Assembly (NCBI GenBank): GCA_027310975.1
Contig: DAICZV010000034.1
Span: 1 to 6,955 of the forward strand
Direction of reading: 5' to 3'
Source: a bacterium
GTDB taxonomy: Bacteria; Patescibacteriota; Minisyncoccia; UBA6257; GWB1-50-10
DNA: 6,955 nucleotides
Part shown: one piece after another, positions 1 to 5,800 of the stretch
How positions within the stretch are numbered: position 1 is the stretch's first letter
How the letters are laid out: each line of letters opens with the position of its first letter
Notes under the pieces: generated by a model
Database searches by the model: none
What the model was told of the DNA's origin: nothing
The model's input: only the letters and a program-made list of their open reading frames with translations
Program-made: the position numbers and the translations under genes

Positions 1-31
1 GAATGTATGGGAGCTTCGCTCCCATACATTC
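1..31. repeat. REP-like palindrome, copy 1
   Basis: This is a perfect inverted repeat: 14-base arm GAATGTATGGGAGC, a 3-base centre TTC, then the complementary 14-base arm. As single-stranded DNA or RNA it would form a hairpin. The same 31 bases recur at 871-901, the same arms with centre GAA occur at 1970-2000, and a 27-base core occurs at 2055-2081. This copy ends 44 bases before the transposase start. Together with the copy at 871 it brackets the transposase gene. REP-like palindromes are known partners of RAYT-type transposases; the pairing with this particular enzyme is inferred from position. The window starts at its first base, so longer flanking structure on the left cannot be seen. 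Confidence 0.9.
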
Positions 32-47
32 TGGGGATAAGCCAAAC

Positions 48-56
48 TGCTAGAAT
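48..56 (+). promoter_or_regulatory. Predicted extended -10 promoter for the transposase
   Basis: TGCTAGAAT fits an extended -10 element (TGn followed by TAGAAT, one mismatch from TATAAT). Transcription would start around 62-64, giving a leader of about 12 bases before the ATG at 76. No convincing -35 box is seen; its expected place overlaps the end of palindrome copy 1. No clear ribosome binding site precedes the start. Confidence 0.45.
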
Positions 57-75
57 AAATATATAAAACATAAAG

Positions 76-843
76 ATGGCCCGGGACATCCAATTCGTTA
101 AAAACGAGATATACCACATTTATAACCGCGGCGTGGATAAGCGCGTTATTTTTCAACAAGATGACGACCGCGTGCGCTTTATGCATGACCTCTTTGAGTT
201 CAATGACGAGGACGATAATCCGAACCTCACTCAACGCAACAAGAAAAATCCGAAAAAATTGAACGCAACTGTTTCTGATATGCGTGTAGGCGAGCATAAA
301 GCACGCAGACCATTAGTGGAGATACTTGCTTTTGCGCTCATGCCGAATCATTTCCATTTACTGGTTCGGCAACACGCCGAAGACGGAGTACCTAGATTCA
401 TGCACAAGCTAGGCACTGGATATACGAACTATTTTAACGGCAAGTACACAAGAACCGGCTGTCTTTTCCAGGGCAAATTTAAGGCGGTTCTAATCAAGAG
501 CAACAAACAATTACTGCACATCCCCCACTACATCCACGCTAACCCGCTTGATCTTAGCAATGGAACACTTGCTCCGCAAAAGTTTTTAAAATCGTACCGC
601 TGGAGCAGTCACATCGACTACTGTGGATGGAAGAATTTTCCGTCAATCACCCAAAGGAAATTTTTGCTGGAACTTTTCGACGGCGAAGAAAATTATCGGC
701 GCTCCTTCGCGTCTTGGCTCAAGGATAAGGAGGAGAACATTGAACTGATTTCCAACGTAGCGATAGATATGCTCATCATCGTCTCCCTCACGGCGCTTTC
801 TATCGTACAACCAGCTTGTGATACATTGATCTGTCTCACCTAA
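76..843 (+). CDS. REP-associated tyrosine transposase (Y1/HUH, IS200-like, RAYT type)
   Basis: 255-aa single-strand DNA transposase of the Y1_Tnp family, which nicks DNA at hairpins through a 5'-phosphotyrosine link. Seen in the sequence: the N-terminal block YHIYNRGVDKRVIF (residues 13-26), the HUH metal-binding motif MPNHFHLLV with His92 and His94, the block GCLFQGKFKAVLI (128-140), and HYIHANPLDL (151-160), where Tyr152 is the likely catalytic tyrosine by comparison with the RY(I/V)HxNP pattern of the family. All key residues are present, so it may be active. The start is the first ATG upstream of the conserved N-terminus. There is no accessory tnpB gene; the gene stands alone between two 31-bp palindromes, as expected for a domesticated RAYT rather than an IS605 element. 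The last 24 residues after NVAID form a hydrophobic tail that I do not associate with the family, perhaps from loss of an earlier stop. Two stops in tandem (TAATAA) end it. Confidence 0.9.
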   Translation: MARDIQFVKNEIYHIYNRGVDKRVIFQQDDDRVRFMHDLFEFNDEDDNPNLTQRNKKNPKKLNATVSDMRVGEHKARRPLVEILAFALMPNHFHLLVRQHAEDGVPRFMHKLGTGYTNYFNGKYTRTGCLFQGKFKAVLIKSNKQLLHIPHYIHANPLDLSNGTLAPQKFLKSYRWSSHIDYCGWKNFPSITQRKFLLELFDGEENYRRSFASWLKDKEENIELISNVAIDMLIIVSLTALSIVQPACDTLICLT

Positions 844-865
844 TAACCGTCTCCGCAACCATAGC

Positions 866-906
866 AAAAAGAATGTATGGGAGCTTCGCTCCCATACATT
901 CTTTTT
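866..906. terminator. Predicted bidirectional intrinsic terminator made from palindrome copy 2
   Basis: A 19-bp stem with a 3-base loop is preceded by A5 and followed by T5, so both strands present a hairpin followed by a U-run. It sits between the convergent ends of the transposase (+, stop at 843) and the 36-aa gene (-, stop at 938), exactly where a shared terminator would serve both. The inner part of the stem is moderately G+C rich (GGGAGC). That the structure terminates transcription is inference from its form and place. Confidence 0.7.
871..901. repeat. REP-like palindrome, copy 2
   Basis: This copy is identical over all 31 bases to the one at 1-31, including the TTC centre, and lies 27 bases after the transposase stop. 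Flanking A5 (866-870) and T5 (902-906) are also complementary and lengthen the perfect arms to 19 bases. The exact identity of two copies about 840 bases apart, on either side of the transposase, suggests recent copying or strong selection on the sequence. Confidence 0.92.
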
Positions 907-937
907 GAGCCTGGCTATATCACATTAATTAATGCGC

Positions 938-1048
938 TCAATAACCGATGAAGAAGAAATAAATGACGACAAGGGCGGCGATAAAGATGAACCACAGGGT
1001 GAACTTGCGGAAGCCAGGGCGGACTTTGACGTGGTGGGATAGGGCCAT
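938..1048 (-). CDS. Small single-pass membrane protein (36 aa), hypothetical
   Basis: This ORF encodes 36 residues starting MALSHHVKVRPGFRKF and ending in a strongly hydrophobic stretch (LWFIFIAALVVIYFFFIGY, about residues 18-36) before a TGA stop. The basic N-terminal half (His, Lys, Arg) followed by one membrane helix predicts an inner-membrane microprotein with its N-terminus in the cytoplasm. An exact TATAAT lies 6 bases before the ATG, which supports this frame and start and implies a leaderless mRNA. It lies downstream of the lamin-tail gene on the same strand and converges on the transposase. I do not recognise a family, and no function can be given. A longer ORF in another frame over the same bases (925-1113) gives a Ser-rich low-complexity peptide and is less credible. 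Confidence 0.6.
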   Translation of the reverse strand: MALSHHVKVRPGFRKFTLWFIFIAALVVIYFFFIGY

Positions 1049-1054
1049 ATAGAT

Positions 1055-1060
1055 ATTATA
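1055..1060 (-). promoter_or_regulatory. Predicted -10 box (TATAAT) of the 36-aa gene
   Basis: An exact TATAAT on the minus strand with 6 bases (ATCTAT) between it and the ATG at 1048. Transcription would begin at or next to the A of the start codon, so the mRNA would be leaderless. No TGn extension and no clear -35 box are seen. The upstream arm of the inverted repeat at 1062-1141 abuts it, so hairpin formation in upstream transcripts and promoter use could interact. Confidence 0.55.
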
Positions 1061-1061
1061 A

Positions 1062-1141
1062 ACCCCGCACCTTTCCTTCTAATGAACTTTCTGTGGATAT
1101 GACAAACCCACAAGCATCAAGATCAGGGAAAGGTGCGGGGT
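1062..1141 (-). terminator. Long-range inverted repeat at the end of the lamin-tail gene; possible terminator
   Basis: Arms at 1062-1076 (ACCCCGCACCTTTCC) and 1127-1141 are perfectly complementary over 15 bases, separated by 50 bases. Within the loop a 5-bp helix is possible (TGTGG at 1092-1096 with CCACA at 1108-1112). The right arm covers the last codons of the lamin-tail gene up to the first base of its CCC/TGA end. On the minus-strand RNA the hairpin is followed by UUUAUAAU, a weak U-run, so it could terminate that transcript. The large loop is unusual for an intrinsic terminator; RNA stabilisation or attenuation before the 36-aa gene are alternatives. The repeat itself is certain, the role is not. 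Confidence 0.5.
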
Positions 1142-1917
1142 AAACTTTGCGAGTTTTGGGGCGTCGGGTTCGGCGTCAAATTGAACTGGTTGCCGGACCA
1201 GGCCGCGCGCGCAAGCGAATTGCCCGCTGGGATCTCCGTCCAGGCGACCTCCTCCACTTTTTCGCCGCTGCCGTTGTAGACCACGATGGCGTTGTTCTTC
1301 GCGGCCAGCGAATATGAAGCCGGCCAGAGGATGTCGGCCGCGACGGACCCGTCATATCCCCCGCTACCGGCTAAAAGGAAATAACGTCCCGCCGGGATAA
1401 TTTTCCCTTCAAAACGCGCAACGGAGACCAACGACGATTCCGTGCCGGTGGAACTTTTCTTCCGGATTAAATAACCGGTGAGGTCTATTGTTTGGCCCGT
1501 CGGATTATAGAGCTCAATGAATTCGTATTTCGCGTTACCGTCCGCACCGACCATTATTTCACTCACTAAAACGCGGGCAATTACCGGTGTGGCCGGGGTA
1601 GCGGGTAAGGCAGGCGCAGGCGTTGACGTCGGGATAGCGGGCGAGGATGACGGAAGCGGCGGCGTCACGGAAACGACCGGCACGGGCGGCGGCACTGGCT
1701 TGGCGTAAGATGGTGACGCTTTGGGTTTGGCTGAAACGCTCGCCGGCAAAGCGGCGGCTTTAGTGCTCGTCGCGAGCGGCATTTCCGCCATTAATGTTTC
1801 GGCCGGAGAGAATGTTTGCTGGACTAAACTCCGCAAATCAGTGAAGACCGGCGTCGTAAGTGCAACCAGAGCGACCGCTAAGGCGGCTAAAATACCAAAA
1901 ACAAACCTCCCTCCCAT
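1123..1917 (-). CDS. Exported lamin-tail-domain (LTD) protein with proline-rich linker
   Basis: 264-aa protein in three parts. Residues 4-23 (RFVFGILAALAVALVALTTP) form a signal peptide or N-terminal anchor. Residues about 40-112 are a low-complexity Ala/Pro/Ser/Thr linker, typical of a cell-wall-spanning stalk. Residues about 115-245 match the bacterial lamin-tail domain pattern: VLVSEIMV, then YEFIELYNPTGQTIDLTGYLI (131-151), PAGRYFLLAG (175-184), NAIVVYNGSGEKVEEVAW (209-226) and the family-like end FNLTPNPTPQNSQSLPRTFP. LTDs are immunoglobulin-like beta sandwiches found on secreted or surface proteins, often beside nucleases or proteases; here no catalytic domain accompanies it, so a binding or structural role outside the membrane is inferred. 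An exact TATAAT lies 6 bases before this ATG, supporting the start. Its last codons overlap an inverted repeat. It is separated from the fibre cluster by the terminator at 2027-2049. Confidence 0.85.
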   Translation of the reverse strand: MGGRFVFGILAALAVALVALTTPVFTDLRSLVQQTFSPAETLMAEMPLATSTKAAALPASVSAKPKASPSYAKPVPPPVPVVSVTPPLPSSSPAIPTSTPAPALPATPATPVIARVLVSEIMVGADGNAKYEFIELYNPTGQTIDLTGYLIRKKSSTGTESSLVSVARFEGKIIPAGRYFLLAGSGGYDGSVAADILWPASYSLAAKNNAIVVYNGSGEKVEEVAWTEIPAGNSLARAAWSGNQFNLTPNPTPQNSQSLPRTFP

Positions 1918-1923
1918 TGAAAA

Positions 1924-1929
1924 ATTATA
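1924..1929 (-). promoter_or_regulatory. Predicted -10 box (TATAAT) of the lamin-tail gene
   Basis: An exact TATAAT in the context CTGGCTATAAT on the minus strand, with 6 bases (TTTTCA) before the ATG at 1917. The short spacing implies transcription starting at the start codon. No good -35 hexamer is seen at 16-18 bases upstream. There is no ribosome binding site, in keeping with leaderless translation. Confidence 0.6.
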
Positions 1930-1960
1930 GCCAGATTATGAGCAGGGCCATTTCAATGAG

Positions 1961-1969
1961 TTATCCACA
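1961..1969 (+). other. DnaA-box-like 9-mer TTATCCACA
   Basis: An exact match to the strict bacterial DnaA box TTATCCACA, ending one base before the first base of palindrome copy 3. Only two near matches are seen elsewhere: TTATCCACG at 2662-2670 inside the coiled-coil gene, and ATATCCACA on the minus strand at 1092-1100. There is no cluster, no AT-rich unwinding region and no dnaA/dnaN gene, so this is not evidence for an origin. It could be a single titration or regulatory site, or chance. Confidence 0.3.
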
Positions 1970-2000
1970 GAATGTATGGGAGCGAAGCTCCCATACATTC
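1970..2000. repeat. REP-like palindrome, copy 3 (inverted centre)
   Basis: Same 14-base arms as at 1-31 but with centre GAA instead of TTC, which means the element lies in the opposite orientation. It is perfect over all 31 bases and is followed by TTTACTT. It sits between the lamin-tail gene promoter and the terminator of the fibre cluster, in non-coding DNA. With copy 4, 54 bases away and in the other orientation, it forms a head-to-head pair. Confidence 0.9.
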
Positions 2001-2026
2001 TTTACTTAGAGGCGGGCGCCAACGAA

Positions 2027-2049
2027 AAAGGCGGCCGGAGGCCGCCTTT
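2027..2049 (-). terminator. Intrinsic terminator of the fibre/cupredoxin cluster
   Basis: A 10-bp perfect stem (AAAGGCGGCC at 2027-2036 pairing with 2040-2049) with a 3-base loop GGA. On the minus strand the G+C-rich stem runs straight into TTTTTCGTT (A5 at 2025-2029 on the plus strand). It lies 39 bases beyond the stop of the 176-aa gene at 2088, as expected for the end of that transcription unit. It also separates the unit from the lamin-tail gene promoter. The plus-strand reading has only a TTTC run and would be weaker. Confidence 0.82.
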
Positions 2050-2054
2050 CATCC

Positions 2055-2081
2055 ATGTATGGGAGCTTCGCTCCCATACAT
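2055..2081. repeat. REP-like palindrome, copy 4 (core only)
   Basis: A 27-base perfect core, 12-base arms ATGTATGGGAGC around TTC, of the palindrome seen at 1-31. The outermost two base pairs differ from the other copies (CC on the left, TA on the right), so the outer GA/TC pairs are not part of every copy. It lies only 7 bases after the stop of the 176-aa gene on the minus strand, upstream of the main terminator, so the 3' end of that mRNA would carry two hairpins in a row. Confidence 0.88.
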
Positions 2082-2087
2082 TATGCA

Positions 2088-2618
2088 CTAACTGCCTTGC
2101 GGAGGGACGATGATGATGTAGCCGTTAGGAGAGGTCGCGGAATTGCCGCAGGAGGCGCAGTAATAGGTGAACTTGCCGGACTGGGTCGCGCCGAATTCCA
2201 GGACCTTCGTCTCCCCCTTCGCCGCGGTCTGTTTCAGGCCGAAGTCGGGCACGGTGATGTCGTAGGTCTTGTCCACAGCCGTGAAGTTGATGTGGACGGT
2301 GTCGCCCTCGTTCGCGATGACGGTGGATGGCGTAAAGACGCCCTTGTCGGCGCTAATGTTGAAGACCCGAAGCTGGGTCGTTGCGCCCGGGGCGGCCGGA
2401 GTCACGACTGTCGGAACGGCAACGCCCTTGGGCGTGCTCGTCGCGCCGACGCTCGGGGCGACCGTGCCAGCCGGTACGGCCGACTTGGTCAAAGAGCCAC
2501 CATTACGCGCGGTGTTCATACCGCTAAACCAGCCGAAGACGAAACCGAGAATGACCAGAACGACTATGACGACGCCGATGATTATTGCGATAAACTCCTT
2601 TGTTTTGTTGAGTTCCAT
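2088..2618 (-). CDS. Membrane-anchored cupredoxin-like protein (176 aa), copper ligands mostly lost
   Basis: The protein has an N-terminal membrane helix (about residues 9-30, FIAIIIGVVIVVLVILGFVFGW), an Ala/Pro/Thr/Val linker (about 41-82) and a C-terminal cupredoxin-type beta sandwich (about 83-172). The fold is suggested by VFTPSTVIANEGDTVHINF (94-112), TYDITVPDFGL (118-128) and GKFTYYCASCG (148-158). In copper proteins of the CuA/COX2 and plastocyanin type the second block carries a His (as in DVTHGF) and the last a Cys followed by His and Met. Here the first His is Tyr119, and no His or Met follows the cysteines; only Cys154 and Cys157 remain. A disulphide, another metal, or a purely structural role is therefore more likely than classical electron transfer. 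It is paralogous to the 199-aa protein at the head of the cluster, sharing GVAVPTVV in the linker and PDFG in the domain. It lies 9 bases after the coiled-coil gene and is the last gene before the terminator. Confidence 0.8.
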   Translation of the reverse strand: MELNKTKEFIAIIIGVVIVVLVILGFVFGWFSGMNTARNGGSLTKSAVPAGTVAPSVGATSTPKGVAVPTVVTPAAPGATTQLRVFNISADKGVFTPSTVIANEGDTVHINFTAVDKTYDITVPDFGLKQTAAKGETKVLEFGATQSGKFTYYCASCGNSATSPNGYIIIVPPQGS

Positions 2619-2627
2619 AATGTTAAA

Positions 2628-2867
2628 TTATTTGTTCTTGGCCTCCAGTCGCGTTAAACGGTTATCCACGGACGCCAGCTCAAGCCTTTGATCCTCATAA
2701 AGCTTGGCGTATCCGTCAATCTTTTCAAAAAGTTCGCTGGAATTTTCCTTCATTTCTTTCACGTCTTCTTTGACCTCCGTTAAATCTTTTTTCACTTCTA
2801 AAAATTCTCCCTGCATCAGGCGGGCCAGGTCCTCAATCGTCATGCTCTTTTTACCCTCTTCATTCAT
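2628..2867 (-). CDS. Small coiled-coil protein (79 aa), hypothetical
   Basis: A soluble, highly charged protein. After MTIEDLARLMQGEF (residues 9-22) it is almost entirely heptad-like helix (about 22-77: VKKDLTEVKEDVKEMKEN, then ELFEKIDGYAKLYEDQ and LASVDNRLTRLEAKN), with hydrophobic residues at 3/4 spacing and no signal peptide. Short coiled-coil proteins opening MTxEDLAxxxQxxF are familiar from Parcubacteria-type genomes, but I know of no assigned function. It probably oligomerises in the cytoplasm. The start at 2867 is supported by an extended -10 box 7 bases upstream; an in-frame ATG at 2843 (Met9) is an alternative that would match where I expect the conserved part to begin. It lies 21 bases after the fibre gene and 9 bases before the second cupredoxin-like gene, so it can be expressed with them or from its own promoter. 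Confidence 0.75.
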   Translation of the reverse strand: MNEEGKKSMTIEDLARLMQGEFLEVKKDLTEVKEDVKEMKENSSELFEKIDGYAKLYEDQRLELASVDNRLTRLEAKNK

Positions 2868-2874
2868 CGTGATG

Positions 2875-2883
2875 ATTATAGCA
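2875..2883 (-). promoter_or_regulatory. Predicted extended -10 promoter inside the cluster, before the coiled-coil gene
   Basis: The minus strand reads TGCTATAAT, a perfect extended -10 element, in the 21-base gap after the fibre stop and 7 bases (CATCACG) before the ATG at 2867. It would give a leaderless mRNA for the coiled-coil and 176-aa cupredoxin-like genes, separable from fibre transcription. No terminator is seen in the gap, so read-through from the fibre gene is also likely. Confidence 0.65.
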
Positions 2884-2888
2884 CGGGG

Positions 2889-5800
2889 TTACTTTATGAG
2901 CTTGTCCAGATTGAAGCCTTCGGACGCATCGCTTGCGGGACGGAGGTTGCCGTAGGTCTCGGTGCCGGGCGCGAGGAACGGCGAGCCCTGGTAATCAAAC
3001 CGCGGCGCGGTGAGGCGGTACGAAACCTGGCCGCTCTTGACGTCGCTCTTGATGACGATGTTCATCCCCTGCTTTTCGTACCAGACCCGGCCGTCAAAGG
3101 ACGGAGTGAGGAGCACGACCACGTTCCCCAGACCCTCGTTCGCGAGATCCGTCGTCTGGGACCAGAGCCAGAGGTCGGAACCATTCGGAGCGGAGCTGAT
3201 ATCCAGCGTCGCGGCACCACCCTTGAGGTTAACAACGCCGGTCGTTTCTTCTTTGACGCCTGTCATGGCCGAGTTATAGGTGGCGTACTTAATGCCGCCG
3301 ATGGTGTATGGCGGGTCAACCGTACCGGCGCTCACCTTGCCGGTGCCACTGCCGACCGAAAGCGTAGGCGTGCCGCCTCCAGCCGAAGCTAAAGTCATGC
3401 CTTCAATGGTCGGGTTACCCCAGGCGTTGTTAAATTTAAAGTCAAAAGCGCTGTACCAACCGCCGCCAGCTAGTGCATAAATACCGCCGACGTTCTGCGG
3501 GCTCGAATATCTGGCAGAGTATGACGCAAAAACGATGCCGGCATTTCCTGTAGAGCTGCTCAGGAATAAATTGGAAGTCGGGCTTCCAGCCGCAGAGGCG
3601 GGGCCGATTTGCAATGGACTACTAGGACCATTCGTCCCGATGCCGACGTTGCCGCCGGTAAAGTATGAGTTCCCACTAGCGGTGGACTGGACTAGGCCGG
3701 TGCCAAAACTAGTGGCGGTCACGGCGCCGGAGAAAGCGCCTGTCGTGGCAGATAGACTGGATACAAGAACCAATCCACTATTCATATTGAAACTACTGCC
3801 TGAAGTTTTAGAGATAGTGCCGTCGCCAATTTTAATACTGCCGGTAGTACCGTTACCGAAGTTGGAAGTGGATGCGGAAGAAACATTAACTATGCCGGTG
3901 AAATTACCGGTCGCGAACGTCGGACTGTCGGTCGTCTGGACATTCTGGTTCATGGCGTAGAGCTCGTTCGCGCCCTGGCCAGTATTCAAAGTGGCAGCGG
4001 TCAAAGCGCCGGTGAAATAGCCGTTGCCAGCCGCCTGTACCGTGCTTGTGCCAACACCCAACCCGCCCGCGACAACATTCAGCGATGCCGGGAAACTGTA
4101 GTTCCCTCCTCCGGTGCTTGCGCCGAAAGAACCTGAAGAGATGTTTCCAGCGGAGAGCGTGCCGCTCATTGGGCCGCTGAAGCCGCCGGCCGTCACGGTA
4201 CCGGTGAAGTTGGCATCGCCGACGACGCTCAAGGGGACGGCCGGGGTGGTGGTCGCAATGCCGACGTTGCCGGAAGCATTAATGTACAACCCGTTTGTAC
4301 TTGCAACAACGCCACCGGTCCCCGTATTGACACCTAAAGCCAATCCGTAGCTGTTTTCGGTACTAAGATAAGCCACACCACTGGCTGTCCTTATAGAAAA
4401 GGCGTTGATTGATCCACCGGCTACCATTTGAAAACCGACATCTCCAGTGTCTACGATACTGAAATCTTGCGTAGTCCCTCCTTTAACAGTCAGATTGTAA
4501 CCCGGTGTCGTTGTCCCGATGCCGACGTTGCCGCCGCTCGGGGCGAGGATAACATAACCCTTCGTGGCATTGCTCGTGGAATCCAGGGTTAAATTCGCCG
4601 AAGCGACGTTACCGCCGTAGACCGACATACTGACGCCAGTGCCGAAGCCATACAAACTCGGATTGGAAGTGCTGCCGGCAAGCTGAACGCCCTGGCTGCC
4701 AGAGGCGCCATAGACCAGAAGGTTCTGGTTGTTAGCCCCGCCGTTATAGATGATGAGTGTGCTGCTTTGTGGTTGAATGCGGGTATAGGAAGTGCTCACA
4801 GCGTCGGAAATGCGATCTGTGCCGTTCAAGTATATGATCTTGCCCGTTGCGTTAACGGTAGGTACCACTAAACCGCCGCCACTGAAATTGAAGTTAGTGC
4901 CATCATAATAAAGATAATGAGTGCTGTTATTGCCAAAATAGACCACGCCAGTGGAGGATGCGGCATTCCGACTTACTGCTAGGTCACCGGCCTGATTAGC
5001 ATAACCGTACAAACCAACGTAAAGCTTGCCAGGGAAAACGTAGTCCCCGCCTCCTGTATTCCCTCCAAATTGTCCCGCTGAAACATTCGCGGAGGAGAGC
5101 GTGCCGCTCATCGGGCCGCTGAAACCGCCAGCCGTCACGGTGCCGGTGAAATTGGCGGCACCGACAACGCTCAATGGGACGGCCGGGGTGGTCGTGCCGA
5201 TGCCGACGTTACCGCTAGGATCAATGATGTAATCAGAGCCGTTAAGAGAAAATGTCGGGGAAGCGCTTTGGACTTCTTCAATGGCAGGTAAGGCAAAGTT
5301 CGCGTCCGTCCCTATCCCGGTACCGTAAGATGGAGCGTCAAAGTTCAAAAATCTTATTTTCACAAAGGCAGTCGTACAGTCCATCCGGAAATTGTTAGTG
5401 GCCGTATCGGGAGGATTGGTCCAGCCATTAGCAGTGTTGCAGGGCAGGAGATACCCGACCTTGTGGTACCAAACGTTCGTAGACGCCAGGTCTCCATACC
5501 AGAAATAGTTGTTAATAGAACCGGTGCCGGCCGAGTTATAGGTATTAACCTGAGTCAGGGCACTATTGAACGCGTGCATTCCGAAATACAGAGAACTGTC
5601 AGTATTATTCTCCTTAATCCATATGGAAAAGCGGTACGTTTTGTACGGGTCTACCGGTACAGGATTGTTAATCACTTGGACGTTGCCAGTCGTATTTATG
5701 TCCAAACCGTTGACGATCTGGCCATTATCCAGCCGTTCAATAGCCTGGACGCCGCCTGCGACATTGCCCCAATACGTGCTGTAATGTGCAAACTGCGGGT

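Noticed and set aside
643..867. 74-residue minus-strand ORF inside the transposase
   Set aside because: It lies opposite the conserved C-terminal half of the transposase and its product (Arg-rich, no domain pattern) looks like a frame shadow.
925..1113. 62-residue minus-strand ORF over the lamin-tail downstream region
   Set aside because: Ser/Pro-rich low-complexity product with no recognisable pattern; it overlaps the 36-aa ORF in another frame, which has a proper promoter spacing and a clean membrane helix.
1..2081. CRISPR-like array from the four palindromes
   Set aside because: The copies are irregularly spaced, differ in orientation, and have genes between them; no unique spacers of uniform length and no cas genes are present.
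1961..2087. Replication origin at the non-coding junction
   Set aside because: Only one exact DnaA-box-like 9-mer, no AT-rich unwinding region and no replication genes nearby.
2055..2691. Two long plus-strand ORFs (200 and 140 residues) opposite the 176-aa cupredoxin-like gene
   Set aside because: They arise from the G+C-rich, stop-poor complement of a real gene; the products are Arg/Asp- or Ala/Val/Thr-rich without domain features, and one runs through the palindrome and into the neighbouring gene.
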